64,000 nt of DNA from Neostapfia colusana (GCA_030760725.1 JASWHV010000009.1:94538780-94602779), one strand, 5' to 3'; shown: positions 47,856 to 61,395, numbered from the stretch's first letter. A program made the numbers and translations. Notes: generated by a model not told the origin, from the letters alone.

Positions 47856-48590
47856 TTTTAGTTTGTCCATCGGTTTGAGGGTGATATTTGGAGCTTCTAA
47901 TCAGCTTGGTGCCCAACGAGGCGTGCAGCTGCTCCCAAAACCGAGCAACAAACAGTGCACATCGATCTGAAATTATGATCTTTGGGACACCTTGTGCGCA
48001 TAGAATCCTTGAGATGTATAACTCCGCATATTGCTTGGCTCAAAAGTGAGTGTTCACCGGTATGAAATGAGCTGATTTTATCAACCGGTCGACTATAACC
48101 CATATCAAGTCATGCTTAAGGGATGTGAGCGGTAATCCAACGATGAAATCCATACTCACATCCTCCCATTTCCATGCCGGTATCTTTAAAGGTTGTTGCG
48201 GTCCGGCTTTCCGCATATGATCAGCCTTGACCCGTCTACACGTATCGCATTCGGATACGTATTTAGCAATTTCCCTCTTCATCCTCGTCCACCAAAATTT
48301 CTGTTTCAAATCTTGGTACATCTTGTTACTTCCAGGATGAATGGAAAACATAGACAAGTGGGCTTCATCCAAGATCTTCTTCCGGAGTTTCATATTATGC
48401 TGTACCACTATACGGTCGTTGAACCATATTGTACCATTCTCACCCTTCCGGAAACATTTCACCTCTCCGTTGTGTAGCCATCTCCGTATGTGAGACATAC
48501 CTCTGTCTCTTCTTTGAGCCTCAACAATCTCTTCACGGATCGTTGGAATGAGCGCGAGATTATAAAGCGCGCCATACGGAATGACACGGA
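47856..48590 (-). pseudogene. pol: pol of element E: integrase zinc finger and core
   Basis: Minus strand from 48590: linker IRVIPYGALYNLALIPTI, an intact HHCC finger (EAHLS, SIHPG, CDTC), the first core Asp (MDFIVG), then a TGA at 48040-48042 and the second Asp region. The catalytic Glu codon is AAA (Lys) at 47857-47859, giving QTKRVNQ in place of QTERVNQ, consistent with a G to A transition. The D insertion splits the core two codons later. Upstream of 48590 the frame runs into F's LTR; the real RNase H is gone. Confidence 0.92.
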
Positions 48591-51500
48591 TGTGGCGGAC
48601 CGGGATCCGCTCATCTAGGATCGCATAGGGTGATGCCGCACGATGCGACACCTGACAGCACACGTCATAAGAACACAATATATTACATGGAAAACCAACT
48701 GAACTGTACAAACAGGTACAAACTTCAGTTACAAACTATTGTTTATATTACACAGCGGAAGTCTAAATTATACAACTCACGCCCGCCTATCTAGCAAAAG
48801 TCGGTTGCCCAGCCCTAGGGCAACCCACACTAGCTGCACGTCTCAGCTCAGCGCGGCGTGTACGGCTCCCACTCAGCTGTGGTCCCCGACGGAGGGTAAC
48901 CCTCGCCGGTGGACTCGTAACCCGAGACCGTGGGTGGCTCCTCACCTGAAAACACTTAAGCATCAACCGTGAGAGCGATGGCTCAACAAGACTTAACCGA
49001 CTCACCTAGGCATGAAACTCTACATGAGGTGTACAAATAGTAACAGTGCATCAAATGGACATGCGTATAAGTTCATCCTTAGTTCATCTTTTAGCCACAT
49101 GTTAACAGTTCGGGAATCTGAAATTTAGTAAGCAATATTTGGTGGCACACATGTAGCAATACAATTATATCATAACAGCAATATTGAATCATAACATTCC
49201 ATAAATTATCTACGTTACAACACAGTGAACAAGCGGTACTCGTCACCGCGAGGGAAGGTGAATCGACTCGATATACACATGCAGGGAGAACCAAAGAGCA
49301 CATCACGTACGCCCACCCGTGGAGCTGCACAGCACGCTCACTCAATGTCGTACGGGACAACCTTTCACCCAACAGCCCAAACGTCGAACCGTTCGCACCG
49401 AAACGAGCAGGAGGTTCCCTACACGGAGCATCTCTCTATGCCCGTTAGCAGATTTCCACCATGCTGCCCTCAACCTACACCTATAAATCGGTGCGTTATG
49501 CCTCGACGCCCGGAGGTTTAGGTTACATCGGTTTATCGGGGCCCATATATCTGATATGCCTTCGGTACATTCAATACTTGTTTAGCAGGGCCGCACACGG
49601 ACCGGTCCTCAATCGACATGGGCAGGGCTGCGCACACAAGACTTCCTCTTGCTGCGCCCTAGCCCCTGCCTAGTCTCATTTTTCATTTCTAAAGTGGTCT
49701 CACATCACTCGAACCAATCCCGTGTGCCCCAAGCCTAACTCGCGAGTAGATTCCAACTACTCGACTTGTACCGAAGTCCTATGAATCATTAAGCATAGCC
49801 TATCTACTCGAGGCCTTAGACACTACCCTCACTCTTATGGGAAACATCTGGTTATGCAGTTGGGGTTTCATCCATCCTACACCTAATGCACATTCATACT
49901 TCACACTAGACATGTAAACAAAGCAAAACATTATAAAAAGGTTAATGCAAACCGGGGCTTGCCTTATTGCTGCTGGTCAGTGGTTAGGTCTTCGTTCGGA
50001 AGGAGGAAGTCAAGTACTTCCGTAGTCTCCTCGCCTTCAGCGACTACACGTTAATGAATATGCACATGTGTTTAAATTGTAAAAGTTTCACTAACAAATG
50101 CTAAAGACAAGTTTAAAACTGGAACTCTGTTTACAAATTTAAAATGATATGGGTGCTAGTGGTTTGAGTTTAGATCTAAGCATATGATTAAGTGCTAAGT
50201 GGTTTTCCCCCTCTTCTATATTGATCACCTAAAGAGGCTAAATAGAACAGGGGTGATCCAGAGCTCCAATGGAGCTGAGAATTTTCATGTGAGTTCCTTG
50301 TCACAAGAAAGCACTCTGGTCCGATATTTGGAGTTATCCAATGAATAGATCACTCAGAAAAATTCCCTCAGCCTTTAGGCAAAAAGGAATTAATTCTGAA
50401 TAAACTTGCATGTTCATACCAAACTTAGTGAACTAAAATTTCAATTATAGTTCATAGGACTTGCATGAATCTTCCTAAGATTTTTTGAGCTAAGAATTTC
50501 CCAGAAATAAATTTCCGAGTTTTGGAAATTCTCTGAAGATGTTTCTATATTCAATTGAATACAGCAACTTTAAATCTGAATTACCATGAGCAAATCAAGT
50601 CCAATGGAGCTGAAATTTTTACAGGGTTTCATTAACATCCTATAGAATGTTATGGCAAAATTTGAGGATTGTTGGATTAACCAAACTCCCTCTAAAATTC
50701 ATTGGCTAAAAAGCTTTAAAGAATTTTCCAGAATAAAATAATGAGTTTCATACAAATTGGGTTGAATATTTGGATAGAGCTATTTAATATGAATCCAACC
50801 CAATTTAAATCACTGAATGTGGAGCTTCCTATCAAGAGTTATGAGGTTCTAAAGTTTGGGGGAAATTCTGAAATTGAACTCTGTTCTATTTTTCCAATTT
50901 TCAGAGCCATAAAAATTCAACACCACATTTGGCCAAGCAAATGAGGTCCAATGCTTCTGAATATTTTACTGGAGTTCATGTATTTTTGGAAGAATCTCCT
51001 ACCCAAATTTGGGGATTTTCCAATGCACAGAACTCCTGGAAAAATTCCTAAAAATTTTCTTATATGAATTAATGAGCCAAAACCAGGGATTTTCATAAAT
51101 ATTGGGATATACCCCTGGATAGTACTCTCTGAGAGGAATCCAACAAAATTTATCTCACTATTTTTGGAGCTTTCTACACAGAGTTATGCCTTTTCCAAGT
51201 TTGAACAACTCTCTGTTTGATTTTAAACAGAATAGTCAAACGTGGGGCCCACGGGTCAGGTGCTTCTTCAACCTCTCGCCAGAGCCCGCGGGTGCACACC
51301 GGCAGAGACCGTGGCGCGGCTCGTTCTTGCTCATTTCTCCATCAAATTAGCTCCGGTTTCGCCCTACATGCTCCTTGGAACATGGCGCAGCTGCCGGGCA
51401 AGGTTTCCGCGCATGAAAATTGCCGAAAACAGGTCGGCACCGGTGGCGCGGCTCGGGAGCTCGGCATCAACGCGTTCTGGCGCGTCCGAAGCTTCTCCCG

Positions 51501-52938
51501 GCGAGCTACCTTGCCCTAAAGCATCACCAGAGCTCGTGGATCATGGAACGCACCTCAGTTCATGCAACAATTGGCGGGAATAGGGTGGTCACCGGAGACC
51601 CGACCCGTTTTTGCCGCCGGCGGCGAATTCTCGTCGCCCGGGGCGTGTGATGATCGGTTTTCTTTGGTTCTCGCCGTGGGAGGGTGATAGGGAATCTAGT
51701 TTCTGTGGTTTGAGTTGTAGGAGGGATGATCCAGCGGTTCGAGCTAATTTGGAGAATTGGACAGCGCTGGTTCTTCACGTGCTCCGGCGGTAAAATGCAA
51801 AATCCGGCTAACCGGCGGCAGGGAAGAGCAGAGGGACTACGGGAGGAGTATCTAGACTGCTTGGCGCACCTCTGTGAGCTTTGGAGCATGTTGGGGAGGC
51901 TCGGAGACGGCCAGGCGATGTAAAGACGTGATGGCGCCGTGGCTCTGTTTTGCCGAGAGAAACATGGCTCAGCAGCAGCGGGGAACGGCCGGGGACGAGC
52001 TGAGAACACGTTGAGGACGTCGGGGAGGATTCGGCGCAGCTCTGGGATGGTCCCGCCGGGCGTTCAACTGGTGGGAATGGCTCAGCGGCGATCTACCGAG
52101 GCGCAGCAGCGTTTTTTGGTCGGGTGAGCGCGTGAGGAAGAAAACACTCGGTGGCTGCCTCGACTGTGCGGGAAAAATCACGTAGGGAGGGCACCGCCAA
52201 CCCCCGTGCTGCCAGCGACTGGTGCAAAGAGCAGGAGGTGGCACGGAGCAGCTCCCGTGGTGTCACCCGGGGAGTCTCCGGCCCTTTCTCGGTGACCAGC
52301 GAGTAGACAACTGAAGACTGCACACTGAGATCTTTTTAGCCATATGACAAGTGGGTCCCACCTTCTCCCTTATCCCCTCTCCTTTTCTCACAAATATCTC
52401 CTCATTTTGGCAAATGCTGGAAATCAAATGGTGGGAATTCAATTCTGAATTGTGTGTGGTTATTTGGACAAGTTTTATCAAAATTCAAATGTATATTTGA
52501 ATTCCTTGCAAATTTAAGTCCATTTGAGAAAATGGATAGCAAACATCATCAAAAATTTATGAGACTTTCCCTACCCCCTAATTTGGACCTAAGGAATTCA
52601 AATATGAAATCTGATCTTTGATTTGGCTGCTTCAAATGGGATTTTAACACAACAGTTTGAAATTCCCTTTGTTACTCTCATTTGAATTATGATTGGAACA
52701 ATTTATTTTCTCAAAATCTGACTTTAGCTTTCTCACACCTATGGGGACTTCCCACCTTGGTTTTTGATCCCTCTTGGGTTCCAAGTCTTCAAATAAATGT
52801 TTGAACTTGTGTGAAGAAAACTCTCATGTGTGTTATCACATGTGGGAAAAGTTTTAACAAGTCCCATCTTTCATACATATGAAACCAACTTTGTGCAACC
52901 AAGAGTTTATTTGTATGCATATTTTTGGGACCTTTACA
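48591..52938 (-). repeat. Element F 3' LTR (4348 bp)
   Basis: Plus-strand ends are TGTGGCGGACC and GGGACCTTTACA. The conserved start motif is at 49945-49964, donor-like CAG|GTGAGG at 48945, GC-rich block at about 51240-52350. The TGAGC hairpin is reduced to four pairs, and the stem-loop with the CAATCAAACAAG core is not present in this family. Confidence 0.93.
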
Positions 52939-52973
52939 ATCCTCCCCCCTTAAAAGAATCTCATCTCAAGATT
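52939..52973 (-). other. Polypurine tract and decayed palindrome of F
   Basis: Minus strand: a palindrome at 52957-52973 that has lost some pairs by transitions, then TCTTTTAAGGGGGGAGGAT up to the LTR. The pol stop lies just inside this stretch. Confidence 0.88.
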
Positions 52974-54845
52974 ATAAGGTAAAATGAGAAGGAGGATGGT
53001 GGAAATTTTAACTAACGTGTGACGTCTAAAGTTGGAATAATTGGTGCGAAGAAATCCTTCGCTCTCCCATGTCGCTTCAACCTTGGAGTAATCACTCCCT
53101 AAAACATTATAGAACCACAACGTATGGTCGCGTGTGGTTCGTTCCATTATGTCGATGATCTGGACCAGTCCCTCCCGAGGTGTGAGATCTAGTTTCAGTT
53201 CCCCGGTATTTCCCAGCTGAATGGTGGTGGAGGCACTTCCTCCGCTGAGAAATGTGGAAGAGGTCGTACACACTGGTGAATATCGCTGGTAATTCCAGCC
53301 GGTGTGCAACTGACCCACATCTTTCTGAAAACCTGGAATGGACCAACGAATCGAGACGAATACAAACGATGACAAGTGAGCCTCGTCAAAAATTTCTCTT
53401 CCTCAACTCCGGTTACGGTGTACGACGATTCTGTCCTTAAACCACAGGATGTCGTCTCCGTCTTTCCGGAATTATTTCAGTTCCCCACTGTCTATACATC
53501 TCTGCAAATGTGACATGCCCTGATCATGTTTCTGGCCTGCCATCCTTTTTCACGGATGGTGGGGATAAAAGCTAAATTGTAGAGAGCTCTAGGGTGAACC
53601 ATATGTACTGGTGGCTCGCTCTCTTCCAACGGGGTGACGGTTGGATTACGAACGTGTGACTTGTGACTCCCGCATTCGCCCACGTTAACTTTGCCGGGGT
53701 GATAATGGATCTCTATTTCATAATCCTTTATCAACTCCGATCATCTTTGCTGCCTCATGTTTCACTCCTTCCGAGTGAATATGTACTTGAGGCACTTGGG
53801 GTCGGTATATAAATGCACGCAGTTACTGAGTAGGTAGTGCCTCTACATTTTGAGTGTGAGTACCACGGCAGTGAGTCCTAAGTCATGAGTTGGATAGTGT
53901 TTCTCATGATTCCTTAGTTGCCGTGATCCATACACGACCACACTTTGGTTTTGCATCAGCACACATCCTAGCCCAAAGCCGGATGCATCGCAGTACACAA
54001 CGAACGGTTTTGTTGTGTCTGGCTGCGCCAAAACCGGTGCTGATGTTAGGTGTTTCACTAATGCCTCGAACGCTGCCTTACATGCTAGACTCCAATCATC
54101 TTTGGTAGTCTTCTCAAGCAGGTCTGTCATCGGCTTGGCAATCTTCGAGAAGTTCAAAATGAACCTCCGATAATATCCCGTGAGTCCGAGGAATTTTTCC
54201 GTACCTCATTAATAGACCGAGGGGACATCCAATGCAGCACTTGTGCGATATTACTCGGGTCTACAGCGATGCCCCTTGCTAAGATGATATGCCCGAGACA
54301 AAGTACTTGTGATATCTAAAATTCGCACTAGCTGAATTTCACGTATAGCTTGTGATCCCGCAGCCGTTGCAAGACTATACACAGGTGCTTCTCGTGTTCT
54401 TCCTCCGACTTGGAATAACCAGTAGGTCATTGATGAAGACCACGACAAACATGTCCAGCTCCGGCATGAATACCGAGTTCCTTAAGTACATGAACTGAGC
54501 TGGAGTGTTGGTAAGGCCAAGGACTATGACAGGTACTCATAAACTCCGTACCTCGCCGAAAAACTGTCTTCAGCATAACCTCAGCCCTTATCTCAATCTG
54601 ATGGTACCCTGATCCTAACTCCATCCTGGAAAAAGATCCTTGCTTTGACCAACTGATCAAGCAATATGTCGATCTGTGGTAACGGGTACTTGTCCTTGAT
54701 TGTCACAATGTTAAGCGGACGAAATTAACACTAAGCTGAAGTGTTTCGTCCTTCTTCCTACTACACAGCGCAGAGCAAATCCCAAGGTCGTGAGCTTGGT
54801 TGTATAACACATTTGCTCATGGTTTCCCTTAGTTGCTCCATCAAC
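52950..54845 (-). pseudogene. pol: pol of element F: partial RT, RNase H, deleted integrase, chromodomain
   Basis: From the leader junction at about 54845: start of RT (fingers), palm with FIND in place of FIDD (codon 54429-54431), RNase H with CDASG and DLGLTA (54157-53843; the Glu of DLELAA is Gly), then the linker (53734-53492). About 53370-53400 the segment before the integrase finger joins the GPFQVF segment near the C-terminus, so finger and core are missing. A chromodomain (VEATWESEGFL) follows. Many frameshifts. Gag, protease and the RT N-terminus are absent between leader and RT. F must have moved, if at all, with proteins supplied by others, or decayed after insertion. Confidence 0.88.
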
Positions 54846-56436
54846 CGTTCTCTTTGCTGTGCGGAACAGACTCTTCTGTCCTAACGCAGATTTTGATCCA
54901 TTTAGAAGCATTTTCATAACTCAGGTTGAGTACCAAAGATAAAGTTAACTTCACTATCTTTCCAACGAGCACTTCTATGCCTCTAGATCATTTCTGGATC
55001 AGAAGTTATGGTTGCTCAAAGTTGACATAATCGCTGGACAAAATTTGCCAGCATCTCCTTTGTATGTGGCTGATTTTATTACAGTTGTATACATAGATAC
55101 AATATAAATCTGAATCAACTTTGCACTACAACAATGTTGCATATCTCATAACCTTTCCAAAGGTGTGTCACAGGCTCCTTAGGGATTTTTCTACAACAGG
55201 TTAGTGTTTAAAAACAGAAAGGTCCAGAGAGGTTTTTCTGCTGTCCTGGTTCTGGACAGTTTGCCTTCAACCGGACTTTTAACCCACTTAACTTGTAATT
55301 TTGCCCTGGAAGTCTACAAGAAAGTTGTAGATCACTTGAAAATCTTTCCAGAACTGTGTCATACACCTTAATTGGTTCAGGCTACTCAGAGTTATGCTCC
55401 GTTAAAGTTCAGCATGAGTTCCTGCCAGAAACAGAGCACTCTGTTTTTGAAATCTTTGAAACCTAAACCTTCTCTCATTTGAATCTTATCTCGAAATAAG
55501 AGTTCAGTAACTAATATTTGTTTCAAACTTTCAGTTCTAGTTGAAAGTTAGCTCATGAATCATCTCTGCATAGGGAAGGAGTTATTAAGTGTAGTACGGT
55601 GTCGATGCACCGTAAGAAGCATGTTGGCACTACGTATCCTCACCAAAGAAAATCCTAAACCGGATTATACCGGCATATCCGTTTAATCAGTGGCACTAAG
55701 ACAGTCTCTCGCACACGTGTACTACACGGGATACGTACGTGGTTGGTACCTGCAGAAGAACACTCAATAGTGGTGCACTCAAAGGTTGTTTCATTTTAGG
55801 CAGTTCCATATTTGAAAGTAAATACAAACACCCGTATCATTGCCATACGGCCGTCCTTGAGTTAAGTCACGTCTCAAGGTACGTGATCGTGTTTCAACAC
55901 CACACGACGGGGAACCCGAGTATATCATGAACGGGTCGTCACGGTTGGGAATGTTATCAACCCAACAGATACCACCTACTGCCCTGCAGGGCACGCCGAT
56001 GGCAAGCGCTGCGTATGTCCTGCTGGGCTATTTCCAGACGGACACACTCTCGCGTTACTGACCACGCGATGGGGTCTCCACTTACTTGCCTAATGCATGC
56101 TAGGGATCAGCGTTTCATATGAACTCAGGAACATGAAGAGTCCAAGAGTTTCATATTGACGTCTCACACCAATCTGTGAGACCTATCCCTGAACCACGTT
56201 CCTCGTCAGGGGAGCTAACCGAAATTGAACCGCTTTCGATGGCGTTCCTTACCATTCTTACCAGAGCGTAGGTGCGTCGTTACATAATTGGAATTCAGAA
56301 TTATAACACATAAGTTAGTCTTGCCACTTTAAGTAACTATGCTAATATAGTCCTTACTTGGGCAACTACCGAATCCTTACCGTAACCCTAAGTTTCCCCG
56401 TAATACAATCCTTAGGTACTGTGCTATCCCCAATGC
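54846..56436 (-). other. F leader
   Basis: Noncoding leader homologous to that of C and A, the longest uninterrupted minus-strand leader in the window. No gene seen. Confidence 0.8.
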
Positions 56437-56449
56437 AGCTCTGATACCA
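56437..56449 (-). other. Primer binding site of F
   Basis: TGGTATCAGAGCT on the minus strand, three bases from the LTR; tRNA-iMet type with a change at the last position. Confidence 0.93.
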
Positions 56450-56452
56450 GGC

Positions 56453-59400
56453 TGTGGCGGACCGGGATCCGCTCATCCAGGATCGCAGAGGGTGATGCCG
56501 CATGATGTGACACCCGACAGCACACGTCATAAGGACACAATATATTACATGGAAAACCAACTGAACTGTACAAACAGGTACAAACTTCAGTTACAAAATA
56601 TTGTTTATATTACACAGCGGAAGTCTAAATTATACAACTCACGCCCGCCTATCTAGCAAAAGTCGGTTGCCCAGCCCTAGGGAAACCCACACTAGCTGCA
56701 CGTCTCAGCTCAGCGCGGCGTGTACGGCTCCCACTCAGCCGTGGTCCCCGACGGTGGGTAACCCTCGCCGGTGGACTCGTAACCCGAGTCCGAGGGTGGC
56801 TCCTTACCTGAAAACACTTAAGCAGCATCCGTGAGCGCGATGGCTCAATAAGACTTAACCGACTCACCTAGGCATGAAACTCTACATGAGGTGTACAATG
56901 AACATAGGATAGTAACAGTGCATCAAATGGACACGCCTACAAGTTCATCCTTAGTTCATCTTTTAGCCACAAGTTAACAGTTCGGGAATCTGAAATTTAG
57001 TATGCAATATTTGGTGGCACACATGTAGCAATACAATTATATCATAACAGCAATATTGATCATAACATTCTATAAATTATCTACGTTACGACACAGTGAA
57101 CAAGCGGTACTCGTCACCGCGAGGGACGGCGAATCGACTCGATATACACCTGCAGGGAGACCCAAAGAGCACGTCACGTATGCCCACCCGTGGAGCTGCA
57201 CAGCATGCTCACTCGATGTCGTACGGGACGATCTTTCACCCAACAGCCCGAACGTCGAACCGGTCACACCGAAACGAGCAGGAGGTTCCCTACACGGAGC
57301 ATATCTCTATGCCCGTTAGCAGATTTCCACCTTGCTGCCCTCAGCCTACACCTATAAATCGGTGCGTTATGCCTCGACGCCCAGAGGTTTAGGTTACATC
57401 AGTTTATTGGAGCCCATATATCCGATATGCCTTCGGTACATTCAATACTTGTTCAGCAGGGCCGCACACGGATCGGTCCTCAATCGACACGGGCAGGGCT
57501 GCGCACACAAGACTTCCTCTTGCTGCGCCCTAGCCCCTGCCTAGTCTCATTTTACATTTCTAAAGTGGTCTCACATCACTCGAACCAATCCTGTGTGCCC
57601 CAAGCCTAACTCGTGAGTAGATTCCAACTACTCGACTTGTACCGAAGTCCTATGAATCATTAAGCATAGCCTATCTACTCGAGTCCTTAGACACTACCCA
57701 AACTCTTATGGGAAACATCTGGTTATGCAGTTGGGGTTTCATCCATCCTACACCTAATGCACATTCATACTTCACACTAGACATGTAAACGAAGCAAAAC
57801 ATTATAAAAGGGTTAATGCAAACCGGGGCTTGCCTTGTTGCTGCTGGTCAGTGGTTAGGTCTTCGTCCGGAAGGAGGAAGTCAAGTACTTCCGGAGTCTC
57901 CTCGCCTTCAGCGACTACACGTTAATGAATATGCACATATGTTTAATTGTAAAAGTTTCGCTAACAAATGCTAAAGACAAGTTTAAAACTGGAACTCTGT
58001 TTAAGAATTTAAAATGATATGGGTGCTAGTGGTTTGGGTTTGGATCTAAGCATATGATTAAGTGCTAAGTGGGATTCCCCCTCTTCTATATTCATCACCT
58101 AAAGAGGTTAAATAGAACAGGGGTGTTCCAGAGCTCCAATAGATCTCAGAATTTTCATGTGAGTTCCTTGTCACAAGAAAGCACTCTGGACCAATATTTG
58201 GAGTTATCCAATGAACAGATCACTCAGAATAATTCCCTAAGCCTTTAGGCAAAAAGGAATTAATTCTGAATAAACTTGCATGTTCATGCCAAAGTTAGTG
58301 AACTAAAATTTCAATTATAGTTCATAGGACTTGCATGAATTTTCCTAAGATTTTTGGAGCTAAGAATTTCCCAGAAATGAATTTCCGAGTTTTGGAAATT
58401 CTCTGAAAATGTTTCTGTATTCAATTGAATACAGCAACTTTAAATCTGAATTAGCCTGAGCAAATCAACTCCAATGGAGCTTAAATTTTTACAGGGGTTC
58501 ACTAAAATCCCAGAGAATATTCTGGCAAAATTTGAGGATTTTTAGATTAACCAAACTCCCTCTAAAATTCTTTTGCTGAAAAGTTTAAAGAATTTTCCAG
58601 AATGAAATAATGAGTTTCATACAAATTGGGTTGCATATTTGGATAGATCTATGTAAGATGAATCCAACCCAATTTTAATCACTGAATGTGGAGCTTCCTA
58701 GCAAAAGTTATGAGGTTCTAAAGTTTGGGGAAAATTTTGAAATTGAACTCTGTTCTATTTTTCCAATTTTCAGAGGCATAAGAGATTAACACCACATTTG
58801 GCCAAGCAAATGAGTTCCAATTCTTCTGAAAATGTTACTGGAGTTCATGTATTTTTGTAAGAATCTCCTGCCCAAATTTGGGGATTTTTCAATGCACAGA
58901 ACTCCTGGAAAAATTCCTACAAATTTTTCCTTATATGAATTAATGAGACAAAACTAGGGATTTTCATAAATATTGGGCTCTACCCCTGGATAGTACTCTC
59001 TGATAGGAATCCAACAAAATTCATCTCACTATTTTTGGAGCTTTCTAAACAGAGTTATGCCTTTTCCAAGTCTGAACAACTCTCTGTTTGATTTTAAACA
59101 GAACAGTCAAACGTGGGGCCCACGGGTCAGGTGCTTCTTCAACCTCTCGCCAGAGCCCGCGGGTGCACACCGGCAGAGACCGTGGCGCGGCTCGTTCTCG
59201 CTCATTTCTCCACCAAATTAGCTCCGGTTCCTCTCGCGCGCGCTGCCTCCCCCTCGCCGAAGCAATTCGCAACTCGCCGGATCGCCGCTGCCGTCCCCAG
59301 CACGAGCTGAAACTCGTCGCCAGGGGGTTTAGGACACCGAGGAACATGCTGGTGAAGTGTTTCGGGGCTGCCGGTGACCGGAAGATGGCCGGCAACGTGT

Positions 59401-60818
59401 GGCGGCCTCGGTTGAACTTCGGCACCTTCGGCCGGGGTTCCTAGCCGGCCAAAACATGGGCCAACTAGCTCTACAGCATCAGTGGGTGATCGCAAAGATC
59501 GGCAAGGCCATGGATTAAATTGGAAATAGCGGCATCTAGGTCAGCATCGTGCGCCCGATTGGTTCCTCGAAGAATACCCTAGGTAGAGCTCGAAATCCGT
59601 CGCTCCGAGATGTTTTCATGCGACGGATGCTAAATCGATTTTGATCGCCGGCTAGTCGAGCTGCTACGTGCAAGATTTGAGGACCTATGGAGGATCAGAG
59701 AGGGGGAATTTGAAGAAACCATACTGGCTGCTCGGGTTGAACTCGCCGGAGCAAAATCTTCAAATTCGTCGTCGATGCTGCACGGTTTGGCTCGAGCTTT
59801 GGTTGAGAGCAGCACCACCACAGCGCGCTCACGTGGCCATGCTTGATCGAGCTTAAAAACCACCGTAGTGGTCTGTCCACGTGAAGCTGATCGCCGGCTT
59901 TGAGCTAGGTCGAAGCGGTTGAGTTGTTTGGAAGGCAAGGGAAGACAGAGCTCAATCGTTTCTGGGTCGGGGATGCGAGCAGCGAGTGTACCGTGCCGTT
60001 TTGCAGCTCAGAGAGGGATGGTGCGGTTGTTTCTGCCGGATTTCCTAATCAACCCGACAAGCGGAGGGCAGAGGAGCTCTGCTCGGTGTCACTCACGAGG
60101 AGGAGAAGGCAAACGGGCTTTGCTTCGGCCAGAGGGAGTGGATCACGTAGAAAAGAGAGGTGAACCGCCCCTGGGCGCCAGCGCTTGGGAAAAGGCAGCA
60201 GGAGGTGGTGCCGGGCTTCTCTCGGTGGCACACACGGGTGAGAGCCCTTCAGTCGGTTGGAGAACAGAGACAATGCAAATGTTTGCTTCATGTGCAAGTT
60301 TTGATCTTCCACTCAATGACATGTGGGTCCTACCCCACACTCTATTCCCAAAATGTCTCCTCATATTGATCTTCCCAAATTCCAAAATTCTGAGTTTGAA
60401 AGGTGGCTAGAATTTGAATCCTCCAAATTCAGTTTGAATTTGCATGACAAATTTTAATTTGGTTGGAGTTTAGAAAATGCTTCCATAATTCCTTTTTGGA
60501 GCCCGCCTTAAAACGAAAAGTTTGTTATCCACTTTTTCCCAAATTTCCAACTCTAGGGCTGCATGGTTATTCAAAGTTTTGGCCACAATTTGTGTAACTT
60601 TGAATTTCAAATCTGATTTTTAAACTTGCATGCAAAGAGGTATTTAAATCCTTATTGGTTCAACACCTTCAAATAAAGATGTGAGCCTCATTTTGGATAA
60701 TCATCCATGTATCACTTTGCAATAAGAAAAGTTTTAGCAAGTCCCATTTTTCATGTCTTTGCCACACATATGAACTCAAACCTCGGTTTCATTCATATAC
60801 ATTTTTGGGACTTTTACA
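56453..60818 (-). repeat. Chimeric LTR: F 5' LTR fused to E 5' LTR
   Basis: 56453 to about 59228 follows F's 3' LTR (48591 to about 51362), and about 59226 to 60818 follows E's 3' LTR (about 40937-42504). The switch falls in CCGGTTCC (59224-59231), shared by both parents, inside the GC-rich block. The outer end has E's TSD GCTTA (60819-60823). Conserved start motif at 57816-57835, consensus-like donor CAG|GTAAGG at 56807, hairpin 56832-56847. Confidence 0.9.
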
Positions 60819-60823
60819 GCTTA
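60819..60823. repeat. Target site duplication of element E, right copy (GCTTA)
   Basis: Partner of 38205-38209. Confidence 0.85.
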
Positions 60824-61395
60824 CACCGGCATATACAGATCCTTAGGTGGCACTAAGACGATCACTCGCAAACATGTCCTACTTGGACTACGGTTTTGTG
60901 GTTAGCACCAGCATAAATTACACACAATCATCTGGTCCGGATGCACACCGAACCCGGTCCCAATACAGTTTCTTACACCCGTCCGTCATCACTCACACGG
61001 GTGTTATCAAGCAAACCATGCCTTGAGCTACATGTTCACGTTACTAACCACATAACTGGATCTCCCATACTTGCCCGTAGCACGCCACGGAAGGGAGTTG
61101 CTAGAATACCCCAAACGACATGAAGAGTCCTAGAGGATACCCAAGCTGGCCGGGTTACCTGCCACCAGTGAGGCTCCACCCATCAGCTTGTGCACACTGG
61201 TGGATAGCGCTTACATGCACCCCCCAACACATATGAAGTCCCGAGATGCATGATTTCCGACATAACACATAAGTTAGGTTGCCACCTTCATATTAGGCTA
61301 GTAGATAGTCCTTATGTGGGCCTAGTACCGTTTTCTCACCTTATCCTAAGTTTTTGTCGTAATACAATCCTTATTCCATGCACTATTCCCAATGC
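60824..61395 (-). other. C leader, PBS-proximal part
   Basis: Continues the leader broken at 38204; similar to 31200-31932 in B. No gene seen. Confidence 0.82.

Larger units (their letters stand above)
48591..59228 (-). mobile_element. Element F: deleted chromovirus nested in E's pol, 5' end recombined
   Basis: 3' LTR (48591-52938), PPT, a decayed and shortened pol (52950-54845), leader, PBS (56437-56449) and the inner two thirds of a 5' LTR that match the 3' LTR (8 mismatches in 192 bp near 48781, about 4%). The left flank is ACGGA (48586-48590), but no ACGGA follows the right LTR, because that LTR turns into E's LTR at about 59228. Confidence 0.88.
38210..60818 (-). mobile_element. Element E: chromovirus remnant with D and F inside
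   Basis: E keeps its 3' LTR (38210-42504), PPT, chromodomain and integrase (42569-43321 and 47856-48590) and the outer part of its 5' LTR (about 59229-60818). The RNase H, RT, protease, gag, leader, PBS and the inner part of the 5' LTR are gone, replaced by element F, whose 5' LTR fuses into E's. The outermost ends are flanked by GCTTA duplicates. The match of 59229-60818 to the outer part of 38210-42504 (about 10 mismatches in 127 bp near 42000) identifies the two as E's LTR pair. Confidence 0.82.
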
